Positions 42,429 to 52,389 are shown, counted from the stretch's first letter. The stretch is DNA of 64,000 nt from Bacteroides caccae (GCF_002222615.2 NZ_CP022412.2:1488001-1552000); one strand, 5' to 3'. The notes: a model not told the origin generated them from the sequence alone. Numbers and translations: made by a program.

Positions 42429-43811
42429 ATGAAGAAGTTTGTGAACTTTAGATTTGTTGTTACCCTTGTCCTGGCAGTTTTTGCTAACGTGGTAACTTAT
42501 GCCCAGGACAACGTGGTTGATGAAGTAGTTTGGGTAGTAGGTGACGAAGCTATTTTAAAATCAGATGTAGAAGAGGCTCGTATGGACGCCTTGTATAATG
42601 GACGCAGATTCGACGGCGATCCATATTGTGTGATTCCCGAAGAAATCGCTGTTCAGAAGTTATTCCTGCATCAGGCAAAGTTGGATAGTATTGAGGTTTC
42701 CGAAGCGGAAATCATCCAGCGAGTAGATATGCTGACTAATATGTACATTCAGCAGATCGGTTCAAGAGAGAAAATGGAGGAGTATTTCAATAAGACTTCC
42801 GCTCAGATTCGTGAAACACTGCGTGATAATGCACGAGACGGATTGACAGTACAGAAGATGCAGCAGAAATTAGTCGGGGAAATCAAAGTAACTCCGGCAG
42901 AAGTACGCCGTTACTTCAAAGACCTTCCGCAGGATAGTATCCCTTACATTCCGACGCAGGTAGAAGTGCAGATTATCACGCTGCAACCTAAAATTCCTGT
43001 TGCAGAAATCGAAGATGTGAAGAAAAGGCTGCGCGACTATACGGATCGTGTGACAAAAGGAGAAATCGACTTCTCAACGTTGGCCCGTTTGTATTCCGAG
43101 GATAAGGCATCTGCCATAAAAGGCGGCGAATGCGGATTCATGGGACGTGGTATGATGGACCCTTCTTATGCGAATGTGGCATTCAGTTTGCAGGATCCGA
43201 AGAAAGTCTCCAAGATTGTTGAGTCTGAATTCGGTTATCATATTATCCAGTTGATTGAGAAGCGTGGTGACCGTGTCAATACCCGTCACATTCTGTTGCG
43301 TCCGAAAGTTTCGGAAAAAGAACTGACAGAGGCTTGTGCACGTCTGGATTCTATTGCTGATGATATCCGTGCAAATAAGTTCTCGTTCGATGAAGCAGCT
43401 GCTGTTATTTCACATGATAAAGATACTCGTAATAATCATGGTATCATGGTGAATATCAATGAAAATTCAGGAGTGACTACTTCTAAATTCCAAATGCAGG
43501 ATCTACCTCAGGATGTTGCCAAAGTGGTAGACAAGATGAACGTTGGAGAGATTTCCAAAGCATTTACAATGATTAATGAGAAAGACGGAAAGGAAGTTTG
43601 TGCGATTGTGAAACTGAAGGCAAAAATCAACGGTCATAAAGCGACTATTGCAGAGGACTATCAGGACTTGAAAGAAATTGTAATGGATAAACGCCGCGAA
43701 GAAATGTTGCACAAGTGGATTCTGGATAAGCAGAAACATACTTATGTACGTATCAACGAAAACTGGCAGAAGTGTGACTTCAAGTATCCGGGTTGGATTA
43801 AGAAGGATTGA
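42429..43811 (+). CDS. SurA-type periplasmic chaperone / peptidyl-prolyl isomerase
   Basis: A 460-residue exported protein (signal to about TYAQ). The N-terminal helical chaperone domain (VGDEAILKSDVEEARMDAL) is followed by a clear parvulin domain: TLARLYSEDKASAIKGGECG and GYHIIQLIEKRGDRVNTRHI, then a second, degenerate one around residues 300-410. This is the SurA arrangement; SurA escorts outer-membrane proteins to BAM. The next gene is OstA-like, which fits an outer-membrane biogenesis operon. Confidence 0.88.
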   Translation: MKKFVNFRFVVTLVLAVFANVVTYAQDNVVDEVVWVVGDEAILKSDVEEARMDALYNGRRFDGDPYCVIPEEIAVQKLFLHQAKLDSIEVSEAEIIQRVDMLTNMYIQQIGSREKMEEYFNKTSAQIRETLRDNARDGLTVQKMQQKLVGEIKVTPAEVRRYFKDLPQDSIPYIPTQVEVQIITLQPKIPVAEIEDVKKRLRDYTDRVTKGEIDFSTLARLYSEDKASAIKGGECGFMGRGMMDPSYANVAFSLQDPKKVSKIVESEFGYHIIQLIEKRGDRVNTRHILLRPKVSEKELTEACARLDSIADDIRANKFSFDEAAAVISHDKDTRNNHGIMVNINENSGVTTSKFQMQDLPQDVAKVVDKMNVGEISKAFTMINEKDGKEVCAIVKLKAKINGHKATIAEDYQDLKEIVMDKRREEMLHKWILDKQKHTYVRINENWQKCDFKYPGWIKKD

Positions 43812-43832
43812 TGTTTAACAGCTTGACTTTAT

Positions 43833-45551
43833 ATGCTGAAACAAAATAAAAAAGATAAACAAGACAGGCATAGATGGCTCCTAATAGGCTTTCTATGCCT
43901 GTTTGGCGTATGTCTTGTAGCGCAGGTGCGTCCTACAGAGCAAAAAACGAAGGCAACCGGAACATCTACAAAATCGGTTGCAGACACATCCAAAACAACG
44001 AAGAAGCAGCCGGAGAATAAGAAAACGAAGGTTTATTTGCTCCATGCTGATGAAGGTCAGGCGGATAAGTTAGCTCGTCCTGATGTGCAAGTGCTGATTG
44101 GTAATGTGAAAATGCGTCACGATAGCATGTATATGTATTGTGACAGTGCGTTGATCTTTGAGAAAACCAATTCAGTTGAGGCTTTCAGTAATGTACGTAT
44201 GGAGCAGGGAGATACGCTGTTCATTTACGGTGATTATCTTTACTATGATGGAATGACTCAGATTGCGCAGCTCCGTGAAAATGTAAAGATGATAAACCGG
44301 AACACGACGCTGCTGACGGATAGTTTGAACTACGACCGTCTTTATGACCTCGGATATTATTTCGAGGGGGGGACGTTGATGGACGAGGAAAATGTGTTGA
44401 CTTCCGATTGGGGTGAATACAGTCCGGCTACCAAACAATCCGTGTTCAACCATGATGTGAAGTTGGTTAATCCGAAGTTTGTGTTGACTTCCGATACATT
44501 AAGGTATAACACAGAAAATAAGATTGCCGTAATTCTCGGACCTTCGAATATCGTTAGTGATAATAATCATATCTATTCGGAGCGTGGATTCTATAATACA
44601 ATGACCGAACAAGCGGAACTGTTAGACCGTTCCATATTGACAAACCAAGGGAAGAAATTGGTGGGTGATAGCTTATTTTATGACCGGTTGGTCGGATATG
44701 GTGAAGCATTCGACAATGTGAAAATGACAGATACGATCAACAAGAACATGTTGACGGGCGATTACTGTTTCTATAACGAACTGACCGACTCTGCTTTTGC
44801 TACCAAGCGTGCCGTGGCCATTGACTATTCGCAGGGTGACAGTCTTTTTATGCATGGTGATACTCTGCAAATGGTTTCCTATAACTTGAATACAGATTCT
44901 CTGTACCGGTTGATGAAAGCTTATCATAAAGTACGTATGTATCGTACGGATGTGCAGGGAGTATGCGATTCACTGGTTTATAACTCAAAAGATTCTTGCA
45001 TGACTATGTATGTTGACCCTATTCTTTGGAATGAAGGTCAGCAGTTGCTTGGTGAGCAGATCAAGATTTATATGAATGACAGTACTATCGACTGGGCCCA
45101 CATTATCAATCAGGCGTTGACGGTAGAGATGAAAGACTCCATTCATTATAACCAAGTGTCCGGTAAGGAGATGAAAGCCTATTTTGAAAATGGGGATATG
45201 CGGCATATCGAAGTGATTGGTAATGTGCTGACGGCCTTTTATCCGGAAGAAAAAGACAGTACGATGACCGGATTCAACTGTCTGGAAGGGAGCTTGCTCC
45301 ATCTTTATATGAAAGACAAGAAGATGGAGAAAGGATTATTTGTGGGAAAGTCCAACGGTACGATGTATCCCATGGATCAGATACCGCCCGATAAGTTACG
45401 TCTGCCTACATTCTCCTGGTTTGATTATGTGCGTCCGCTGAATAAAGAGGACATTTTCAACTGGAGAGGCAAGCGGGAAGGCGAAATGCTGAAACCGACA
45501 ACTGACCGGCGGCCAAAGACAAATAAGCGAAACTTAATTAATATGAAGTAG
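43833..45551 (+). CDS. OstA-like (LptA/LptD-N related) envelope protein
   Basis: A 572-residue protein with an N-terminal membrane anchor or signal (WLLIGFLCLFGVCLVAQV) after a basic segment. The body is a series of beta repeats of the OstA type, with recurrent words such as GDTLFIYGDYLYYDGMTQIA, LTDSLNYDRLYDLGYYFEGG and GDSLFYDRLVGYGEAFDNV. OstA-like folds form the LPS bridge (LptA, N-terminal LptD), so a role in LPS or OMP transport is plausible. It is longer than LptA and lacks the LptD barrel. Confidence 0.78.
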   Translation: MLKQNKKDKQDRHRWLLIGFLCLFGVCLVAQVRPTEQKTKATGTSTKSVADTSKTTKKQPENKKTKVYLLHADEGQADKLARPDVQVLIGNVKMRHDSMYMYCDSALIFEKTNSVEAFSNVRMEQGDTLFIYGDYLYYDGMTQIAQLRENVKMINRNTTLLTDSLNYDRLYDLGYYFEGGTLMDEENVLTSDWGEYSPATKQSVFNHDVKLVNPKFVLTSDTLRYNTENKIAVILGPSNIVSDNNHIYSERGFYNTMTEQAELLDRSILTNQGKKLVGDSLFYDRLVGYGEAFDNVKMTDTINKNMLTGDYCFYNELTDSAFATKRAVAIDYSQGDSLFMHGDTLQMVSYNLNTDSLYRLMKAYHKVRMYRTDVQGVCDSLVYNSKDSCMTMYVDPILWNEGQQLLGEQIKIYMNDSTIDWAHIINQALTVEMKDSIHYNQVSGKEMKAYFENGDMRHIEVIGNVLTAFYPEEKDSTMTGFNCLEGSLLHLYMKDKKMEKGLFVGKSNGTMYPMDQIPPDKLRLPTFSWFDYVRPLNKEDIFNWRGKREGEMLKPTTDRRPKTNKRNLINMK

Positions 45552-45552
45552 T

Positions 45553-45855
45553 ATGGGAATGTTTTTCAATTCGATGAGAAAACCTCGTGGCTTTAATCAT
45601 CAATACATTTATGTAGACGAGCGAAAGGAGAAGCTCGCTAAAATGGAAGAGAAAGCGAAGCGCGATTTGGGAATGCTTCCTGAAAAAGAATTTAAGCCGG
45701 AAGATATCCGTGGCAAGTTTGTTGAAGGAACAACGCACCTGAAACGCCGGAAGGCTAGCGGGCGTAAACCTGTCTCTTTCGGAATCATATTGATTATCAT
45801 TGCTTTCCTTATCTATCTGTGGCATTATTTGGCAACGGGAAGCTGGAGTTTCTAA
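45553..45855 (+). CDS. Small membrane protein of unknown function
   Basis: A 100-residue protein that begins one base after the OstA-like stop. The N-terminal 70 residues are highly charged (KEKLAKMEEKAKRDLG, then KRRKASGRKP), and a single hydrophobic helix (FGIILIIIAFLIYLWHYL) lies at the C-terminus. I do not recognise it. The close spacing suggests cotranscription with the OstA-like gene, and mutL follows after 54 bases. Confidence 0.8.
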   Translation: MGMFFNSMRKPRGFNHQYIYVDERKEKLAKMEEKAKRDLGMLPEKEFKPEDIRGKFVEGTTHLKRRKASGRKPVSFGIILIIIAFLIYLWHYLATGSWSF

Positions 45856-45909
45856 AGGAAAGAATTTATTAGTAGTCGACTACTTAACTGATTTACTGCT
45901 TAACGAACT

Positions 45910-47811
45910 ATGAGTGATATAATACATTTGTTACCAGATTCGGTAGCTAATCAGATTGCTGCCGGTGAAGTGATACAACGTCCGGCGTCCGTTATCAAGG
46001 AGCTGGTAGAAAATGCGATTGATGCAGATGCGCAGAATGTACATGTGTTGGTGACTGACGCAGGTAAAACCTGTATTCAGGTGATTGACGATGGAAAAGG
46101 AATGTCCGAAACAGATGCCCGTCTTTCTTTCGAACGTCATGCTACTTCGAAGATTCGCGAAGCGGCGGATTTGTTTGCTTTGCGTACAATGGGGTTTCGT
46201 GGGGAAGCCTTGGCCTCTATCGCAGCAGTGGCACAGGTGGAGTTAAAAACACGCCCCGAGTCGGAAGAACTGGGAACGAAACTGGTGATTGCAGGCTCTA
46301 AGGTAGAGAGCCAGGAAGCGGTATCCTGTTCCAAGGGAAGTAACTTCTCCATAAAGAATCTATTCTTTAACATCCCTGCCCGTCGTAAATTCCTGAAAGC
46401 AAACTCCACCGAATTGAGTAATATTCTTGCCGAATTTGAACGCATTGCTCTGGTTCATCCCGAAGTAGCTTTCTCCCTTTACAGCAATGACTCCGAGCTT
46501 TTCAATCTTCCGGTTTCTCCGTTGCGTCAGCGCATTATGGCTATTTTTGGTAAGAAACTCAATCAGCAGTTGCTGAATATCGAGGTGAATACTACCATGG
46601 TGAAGATTTCCGGATACGTAGCCAAACCGGAGACAGCCCGCAAGAAAGGTGCCCATCAGTATTTCTTTGTCAACGGGCGATATATGCGGCATCCTTATTT
46701 TCATAAAGCCGTAATGGATGCATACGAACAGTTGATTCCTGTCGGCGAACAGATTTCTTACTTCATTTATTTTGAAGTCGATCCGGCTAATATTGATGTG
46801 AATATTCATCCGACGAAGACCGAAATCAAGTTTGAGAATGAACAGGCAATCTGGCAAATCCTTTCGGCGGCAGTCAAAGAGTCGTTGGGTAAGTTCAGCG
46901 CCATTCCTTCCATTGATTTTGATACGGAAGATATGCCCGACATTCCTGCATTCGAACAAAATCTATCCTCTGCACCTCCCACGGTACAGTATAATTCGGA
47001 TTATAATCCGTTCAAGGTTTCTGCGGGAGGTGGTGGCGGCGGAGCATACAGCCGTTCAAAGGTGGACTGGGAAGATCTTTATGGCGGTCTGACCAAAGCC
47101 AGTAAGATGAATAATCCCCAGCCGGAGCCGGAAATGGATTGGGAGGATTCTTCAATGGGTGGAGAAAGTGCCGTTATGGAAGAAAGGACGGAAACTGTAA
47201 TGTCGGCGGCCTCTTCGACCTTATATGCCAGTGAGCCTGTAATTGAGAAGGGTAATCAGCATTTGCAGTTTAAGGGACGGTTTATTCTGACCTCCGTGAA
47301 GTCCGGTTTGATGTTGATCGACCAGCACCGGGCGCATATCCGTGTACTTTTCGACCGGTATATGGTTCAAATCCAGCAGAAACAGGGCGTATCACAAGGT
47401 GTTCTTTTCCCGGAAATATTACAGTTGCCCGCTTCGGAAGCTGCCGTACTGCAAAGCATTATGGATGATTTGTCGGCAGTAGGTTTCGATCTGAGCGATC
47501 TGGGTGGAGGCAGCTATGCTATCAACGGTATTCCTTCAGGCATCGAAGGACTGAATCCGGTGGAATTGGTACGTAATATGCTACATACAGCTATGGAAAA
47601 AGGGAATGATGTCAAGGAAGAAGTCCAGAATATTCTGGCTCTGACACTGGCACGTGCGGCGGCTATCGTCTACGGTCAGGTACTGAGCAATGAGGAAATG
47701 GTAAGCCTTGTAGACAGCCTTTTCGCTTGTCCCTCACCGAATTACACGCCGGACGGGAAAACGGTTTTGACAACAATCAAGGAGGAAGATATCGAACGCT
47801 TATTCAAATAA
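45910..47811 (+). CDS. mutL: DNA mismatch repair protein MutL
   Basis: A 633-residue GHKL ATPase. N-terminal motifs [15 protein letters not shown] and [12 protein letters not shown] are intact. A low-complexity linker (including a Gly run GGGGGG near residue 375) leads to the dimerisation domain. The position where endonuclease-type MutL has DQHA(x2)E(x4)E reads [12 protein letters not shown], from residue 471, so both Glu are replaced. A 14-base palindrome (AGTAGTCGACTACT, 45871-45884) lies upstream. Confidence 0.95.
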   Translation: MSDIIHLLPDSVANQIAAGEVIQRPASVIKELVENAIDADAQNVHVLVTDAGKTCIQVIDDGKGMSETDARLSFERHATSKIREAADLFALRTMGFRGEALASIAAVAQVELKTRPESEELGTKLVIAGSKVESQEAVSCSKGSNFSIKNLFFNIPARRKFLKANSTELSNILAEFERIALVHPEVAFSLYSNDSELFNLPVSPLRQRIMAIFGKKLNQQLLNIEVNTTMVKISGYVAKPETARKKGAHQYFFVNGRYMRHPYFHKAVMDAYEQLIPVGEQISYFIYFEVDPANIDVNIHPTKTEIKFENEQAIWQILSAAVKESLGKFSAIPSIDFDTEDMPDIPAFEQNLSSAPPTVQYNSDYNPFKVSAGGGGGGAYSRSKVDWEDLYGGLTKASKMNNPQPEPEMDWEDSSMGGESAVMEERTETVMSAASSTLYASEPVIEKGNQHLQFKGRFILTSVKSGLMLIDQHRAHIRVLFDRYMVQIQQKQGVSQGVLFPEILQLPASEAAVLQSIMDDLSAVGFDLSDLGGGSYAINGIPSGIEGLNPVELVRNMLHTAMEKGNDVKEEVQNILALTLARAAAIVYGQVLSNEEMVSLVDSLFACPSPNYTPDGKTVLTTIKEEDIERLFK

Positions 47812-47856
47812 AATAAATAAAATCATCTTTTCCTAAAACCTTTTAGTCTTGTTCGT

Positions 47857-47896
47857 GTTATTTAAATAGTTCAACAAAGAAAAAGATTTAAATAAC
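47857..47896 (+). promoter_or_regulatory. A/T-rich hairpin in ompA-family leader
   Basis: GTTATTTAAA (47857-47866) and TTTAAATAAC (47887-47896) are exact 10-base complements, 18 bases before the OmpA-family ATG. Possibly a stabilising leader structure or a mutL terminator; no T run. Confidence 0.4.
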
Positions 47897-47914
47897 CACT
47901 TAACTATTAGGTAT

Positions 47915-49102
47915 ATGAAAAAGATTCTGATGTTGCTGGCTTTTGCCGGCGTTGCGTCTGTCGCTTCTGCGCAGCAGACAATGACTGTAACTGAATACGA
48001 GGTTATTCAGGTGCAAGATAAATATCAAGTAATAACGAACCCTTTCTGGAGTAACTGGTTCTTCTCCGTCGGAGGAGGTGCACAGGTGCTGTATGGCAAC
48101 AATGACCATATCGGTAAATTCAGAGACCGTGTTGCTCCTACATTTAATGTGTCTGTCGGTAAATGGGTGACTCCGGGATTCGGATTGCGTATGCAGTACA
48201 GCGGTCTGCAAGCTAAAGGATTCACGACCAACGAAACTGCCAATTATGTAGTGGGTGGTCCGAGAGCTGACGGTTCATACAAACAACGGTGGGACTATAT
48301 GAACCTGCACGGTGACTTGATGATTAACCTGAATGCACTTTTCGGCGGTTACAATCCGAACCGTGTATATGAAATCATCCCTTATATCGGTGCCGGTTGG
48401 GCTCATTCTTATTCACGTCCTCATACCAATGCCGCTACTTTCAATGCAGGTATCATCAACCGCTTCCGCTTGTCGAATGCCGTTGACTTGAATCTGGAAC
48501 TGAGTGCAACAGGCTTGGAAGGCAAATTTGACGGCGAACATGGAGGAAGACCAGACTATGACGGTATTCTGGGTGCTACGCTTGGTGTGACTTACTATTT
48601 CCCGACCCGAGGATTCCAACGTCCTACGCCACAGATTATCTCTGAAATCGAATTGAATCAGATGCGTGACCAGATGAATGCAATGGCTGCCGCTAATATG
48701 CAGTTGCAACAGCAGTTGGCTAATGCACAGCAGCCGGTAGAGGTAGAAGATACTGAAGAAGTAGTGATTACAGATCCTAATATCGCTCCGCGTACTGTAT
48801 TCTTCAAGATTGGTTCGGACAGACTGTCTCCACAAGAAGAAATGAACTTGTCATATCTTGCCAACCGGATTAAAGAATTTCCGGGTACTACCTATACTAT
48901 TAACGGATATGCAGATTCTGCAACAGGCACTCCGGCTTTCAACGAAAAGTTGAGTTTGAAACGTGCACAGGTTGTTAAAGATTTGCTGGTGAAGAAGTAT
49001 GGAATCCCGGCTGATAACTTGAAAGTCGCTGCCGGTGGTGGTGTCGATAAGTTCGGCCAACCGATTCTGAACCGTGTTGTATTGGTAGAATCTGAAAAAT
49101 AA
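47915..49102 (+). CDS. OmpA-family outer membrane protein
   Basis: A 395-residue exported protein: signal to about ASA-QQ, an N-terminal beta-barrel of about 220 residues, a short helical linker with QMRDQMNAMAAANMQLQQQL, and a C-terminal OmpA domain (FFKIGSDRLSPQEEMNLSYL ... YTINGYADSATGT ... LSLKRAQVVKDLLVKKYGI) that should bind peptidoglycan. An abundant structural porin in Bacteroides. The call to the OmpA family is firm; which paralogue is not. Confidence 0.92.
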   Translation: MKKILMLLAFAGVASVASAQQTMTVTEYEVIQVQDKYQVITNPFWSNWFFSVGGGAQVLYGNNDHIGKFRDRVAPTFNVSVGKWVTPGFGLRMQYSGLQAKGFTTNETANYVVGGPRADGSYKQRWDYMNLHGDLMINLNALFGGYNPNRVYEIIPYIGAGWAHSYSRPHTNAATFNAGIINRFRLSNAVDLNLELSATGLEGKFDGEHGGRPDYDGILGATLGVTYYFPTRGFQRPTPQIISEIELNQMRDQMNAMAAANMQLQQQLANAQQPVEVEDTEEVVITDPNIAPRTVFFKIGSDRLSPQEEMNLSYLANRIKEFPGTTYTINGYADSATGTPAFNEKLSLKRAQVVKDLLVKKYGIPADNLKVAAGGGVDKFGQPILNRVVLVESEK

Positions 49103-49141
49103 AAGAATAACTTGACTATAAAAAGTCGGTAGTTTCTTCAA

Positions 49142-49306
49142 CTCCCTTCCTGCGGGAAGGGTGGCTGAAAGCTGGGTGGTAGGTAAATACACAATGTTGG
49201 CAATAATCAATTTGTGTATTTACTTACCACTTCTTGTGTATTTACCTACCACCTCCCCCTGCGGGTACTCCTCCTTCCCGAAGGAGGAGAGTTCGGATAC
49301 TATCGA
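49142..49306 (-). repeat. Dispersed bipartite GC-rich repeat, copy 3 (inverted)
   Basis: The reverse complement of this stretch reads like copy 1 at 18207: TCGATAGTAT, the CTCCTCCTTCGGGAAGGAGG hairpin, AGGGGGAGGTGGTAGGT, then TACCTACCACCCAGCTTTCA and CCACCC.. at the end. It fills the space between the convergent OmpA and GH20 genes and may also act as their terminator. Confidence 0.8.
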
Positions 49307-49383
49307 CTTTCAGTTATCCTCGATTTTGGGATACTGCGGTTTTTTAGTCTCTCTCTTTTGTTGTTCTCCTTTCGGCTCCACGC

Positions 49384-51372
49384 TTAATGCTGCTGGCGGA
49401 CAAGGATATTTTTTAGTTTTCCTTTGAATCCGTTGCGTGAATCACCTATTTGTTGCAGCGGGAAGATCAGTGTTTCCTGATAAGTCATGTGTTCCATGCG
49501 GTCGTATTCCTTTCGGTAAACTTGCATGGTACGTCCTTCGAGCCGTTCCTGCAATGCACCGTTTATATAAAGTGAAGTACCTTTGTAGTCACCTTCGATG
49601 CGGATCGTAGTCCATTGATCGGCCGGCAGGCGGTAGGAATTGAAAACAAAGGTGTAACCGTCGCGTGAGAAAGCGATTCGGCGGGTATTCTCCCAGTTGG
49701 TGTATACTACCGAGTGCGGACCTTGGAAGAGAATGCTGCTGATAGGATTCGTCTTCTCCGGACAGAGCTGGAACTCCACACTATAAGGATAACCTACTTC
49801 CTGCAAAGGAGTACTGACGGCCTCTTTCCCATTAAAAGAAAGTTCTTTTCCTGCTTCGGTCAGTGCGGTTTCTGCCGGGACTTTGCCCAACAGGTTAATT
49901 CCCGGAGCTTCGGGAGTTGTTTTGCACAGCTTTGCAAATGCTTCGTAGGTGACATTCTTGTTTTCCCCTTTCCACAGCTTCTCGGCGAGCACCTGCATGG
50001 CGGGGAAACTGCGCAAGTGTACGTCCTGTTCGGATATCCCGTTTCCACACTTGTCGTTCCACACGGCAAACATACCGCCCAATACGCCGGGAGTACCTTC
50101 GGGAAGTGTCTGTTTCCTGTTCATTATCCACGGCGACCATTTCTCATAAATCCACTGGTGATCGAGGAAATCCCGGTAGTAACCTGCTGCCGGAACGATA
50201 TAGAGATAAGTGTCACAAGTGTTAATCAACTTGTACCCGTCTTGCAGGGAAACAACAGGATCCACCCAGTCATACGACCACGCGTTGACCGTGACACCTT
50301 CCGCTTTTACGGGAGTCTTGCCGGGAAGCCATTTCAGTCCGCCCCACATACGTACATTTTTGCCGTATTTCTCAACAAATTTCAGATAACGGTCTGTGAA
50401 GTAGCGGTATTGTTCGGCTTCTTTCTTGTTATATTCGTCGGTACCGATGTGCAGGTCTCCGATAAATACGGGATTGTCGCCCGACAGATATTCGTCCAGC
50501 AGGCTGTCGACGAATTGATAAGTTTCTTTTTTGTAAAGGTCCAGATGATCCATGCCATACTTCCGACTTGCTATTTCGGGTTTGTAGTGGGCGAAGGCGA
50601 GTGAGTGGGCGGGAATATCAATTTCGGGAATGATACGCACACCGTATTCCAATCCCATACGTTGCAAGTCGATAAATTCCTGTTTGCTGTATGAACCGTC
50701 TTTGGCTGTCAGTCCCGGAAAGCGTTCGCTTTCCAGTCGGAATGCGGCGTAGGTGCGGTTCCAGTCATCGCCGAAGAACTGCGGAAAACCGTTGTCGTTC
50801 AAGTGAATCTGAAATTCGTTCATCTTGTAGAAGGAAAGTATCTTTACGTATTGTTTCAGATAATCCATTGTAAAGAATTTGCGGGCCACATCCAGCATAA
50901 AGCCGCGGTTCGGGAAAAGCGGATAATCCCGTGCCGTCCCTTTGGGGAGCTTTCCTTGTTCGTTGTGGAGTATCTGCAATAGGGTACGTGTTCCCCAGAA
51001 TACGCCCTGACCGGTGGGGGCGGCGATACCGGCATAGCGGTTTACGGTTAACGTATATCCTTCTTCACCAAGTTCCTTGTCCGGTTTCGACAGTGAGAGG
51101 CAGATGTCTTTCCCGACTGGTTTTCCGGTTTTGATGACATAGTTCCAGCCAAACAGTTCTTTTAAGTCTTGCGCCAGGATTTGTGCGGTAGGCGAGAGCG
51201 TCGCTTCATCCGCAGGCGAGAGCACGATTGAACCTTCGGCGGGCAGAGCCAGTTCGCCTTTTCCTCCTTTCCATTGTTGAAGGGCAGGGATCACTTGCGG
51301 GCAAGGCTCTTGGGCGGTGGCAAACACGCATACCATTAACAGGCAGCATACGATGATGAGGGGGCTTTTCAT
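49384..51372 (-). CDS. Beta-N-acetylhexosaminidase (GH20)
   Basis: A 662-residue exported glycoside hydrolase (signal MKSPLIIVCCLLMVCVFATA). Order: GH20b-like N-terminal domain (about 25-145), GH20 barrel (about 150-490) with the catalytic pair D312-E313 in HIGTDEYNKK, and a C-terminal LamG/concanavalin-like domain (about 525-660). It releases terminal GlcNAc or GalNAc from glycans such as mucin or host N-glycans. It is not in a polysaccharide-utilisation locus here: no SusC/SusD nearby. Upstream is the HU-HIG gene. Confidence 0.92.
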   Translation of the reverse strand: MKSPLIIVCCLLMVCVFATAQEPCPQVIPALQQWKGGKGELALPAEGSIVLSPADEATLSPTAQILAQDLKELFGWNYVIKTGKPVGKDICLSLSKPDKELGEEGYTLTVNRYAGIAAPTGQGVFWGTRTLLQILHNEQGKLPKGTARDYPLFPNRGFMLDVARKFFTMDYLKQYVKILSFYKMNEFQIHLNDNGFPQFFGDDWNRTYAAFRLESERFPGLTAKDGSYSKQEFIDLQRMGLEYGVRIIPEIDIPAHSLAFAHYKPEIASRKYGMDHLDLYKKETYQFVDSLLDEYLSGDNPVFIGDLHIGTDEYNKKEAEQYRYFTDRYLKFVEKYGKNVRMWGGLKWLPGKTPVKAEGVTVNAWSYDWVDPVVSLQDGYKLINTCDTYLYIVPAAGYYRDFLDHQWIYEKWSPWIMNRKQTLPEGTPGVLGGMFAVWNDKCGNGISEQDVHLRSFPAMQVLAEKLWKGENKNVTYEAFAKLCKTTPEAPGINLLGKVPAETALTEAGKELSFNGKEAVSTPLQEVGYPYSVEFQLCPEKTNPISSILFQGPHSVVYTNWENTRRIAFSRDGYTFVFNSYRLPADQWTTIRIEGDYKGTSLYINGALQERLEGRTMQVYRKEYDRMEHMTYQETLIFPLQQIGDSRNGFKGKLKNILVRQQH

Positions 51373-51468
51373 AATTAATAAGTCTGTATTAAGATTAATA
51401 AATTTCTATGTTTATAAAGTGGGAGCAGGCGTCAGCCGCTTTCTGCGTAACCGCCTGTCGCAATCCCA

Positions 51469-52107
51469 TTATTTCACCGGCTGATAATCTGCGGGCTTTC
51501 CGTAAAATCCCGGCGCCGGTACGTATATCGGCTGACTGGGTATGCCGATGTTCAGCAACTTGCCTTTCGTGCGGAGGCGGCGGATGTGAATCATGGCTGT
51601 TGAGCGAACCATACCCGTTATATCTTGAAAATCCGAACGTTGCATGATCTGATGATCGGTGAAATATTTTCTCAACCGGCTGTCGATATCCGTCTCCGAA
51701 AGTTTGGGAGAGTGGATAATTCTTTTCATCTGTTTGATTTTTATATGGCCGACGGAGTTTTTCAGTTTTTGGTCTGAACGGAACTGTATGCCTTTCAACT
51801 TTACTTTCGTATTCCGGCGGGGAGTATCGGCGGCGATTTCTTCGGTGGCGGTTAGTGTCGGATAAAAATAACCGATACCGTCCAGGTGCACTTGCCTTCC
51901 TTCGCACAGTTCTTCACCCATAACTTGTGATAGTGCGTCCAGCACTGCCGTTACATCCACCTCGTTCAGCGTACACCGGGATTGGATCCTGCTGCGGAGG
52001 TCTTTCGTGTCTATCTGTCCGTTGGCGATGATGCGCGGATGAAATCTTTTCTCCTCTGGTTTGTCCGGTGATACCGGATTCTCGTACCAGTCAAATGATA
52101 TGGCCAT
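51469..52107 (-). CDS. HU-HIG family DNA-binding protein
   Basis: A 212-residue protein. The first 120 residues resemble the HU/IHF-like HIG domain of Bacteroidota (MAISFDWYENP, RIIANGQIDTKDLRSRI, VHLDGIGYFYPTLTA), normally seen in DNA-binding proteins near polysaccharide loci. The C-terminal 80 residues (DIDSRLRKYFTDHQIMQRSD, FQDITGMVRSTAMIHIRRLR) look like a winged-helix or related DNA-binding module. Monocistronic, with a structured leader upstream. Confidence 0.82.
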   Translation of the reverse strand: MAISFDWYENPVSPDKPEEKRFHPRIIANGQIDTKDLRSRIQSRCTLNEVDVTAVLDALSQVMGEELCEGRQVHLDGIGYFYPTLTATEEIAADTPRRNTKVKLKGIQFRSDQKLKNSVGHIKIKQMKRIIHSPKLSETDIDSRLRKYFTDHQIMQRSDFQDITGMVRSTAMIHIRRLRTKGKLLNIGIPSQPIYVPAPGFYGKPADYQPVK

Positions 52108-52200
52108 AGTTCCTTTTGTTTATATAAGTAGTTCTGATTCGTATTTCCTATACTTCCTTCCGATTAATCCGGCTTCATCTTCATCGGCTAATTTCTATTG

Positions 52201-52273
52201 GCCTGTCGGCTAACCTTTATTGGCTGACAGGCTGACAGTGACTAGCGTAACAGCTAGCATAGGTTAGCTGTTA
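52201..52273 (-). promoter_or_regulatory. Two stem-loops in HU-HIG leader
   Basis: Stem 1 pairs GCCTGTCGGC (52201-52210) with GCTGACAGGC (52223-52232), one G-T. Stem 2 pairs TAACAGCTA (52248-52256) with TAGCTGTTA (52265-52273) exactly. Between and around them the word CTGACAG or CTGTCGG recurs. Confidence 0.6.
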
Positions 52274-52286
52274 TTGTTCCTTATGG

Positions 52287-52294
52287 CAAAGTTA
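52287..52294 (-). promoter_or_regulatory. -7 box of HU-HIG gene
   Basis: The minus strand reads TAACTTTG, which fits TAnnTTTG and predicts a leader of roughly 170 bases. Confidence 0.6.
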
Positions 52295-52389
52295 CTACAT
52301 AAAGGCTTGCTAACCTAATTTTAAAGGCTTTATTTCGGACGCGTCATTGGTGAACGGAAAGCTGTCGGTGGGTAGAGAGGAAATAAACA

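Noticed and set aside
51395..51907. 170-codon frame overlapping the HU-HIG gene
   Set aside because: Shadow of the HU-HIG gene in another frame; Arg/His-rich product with no family resemblance.
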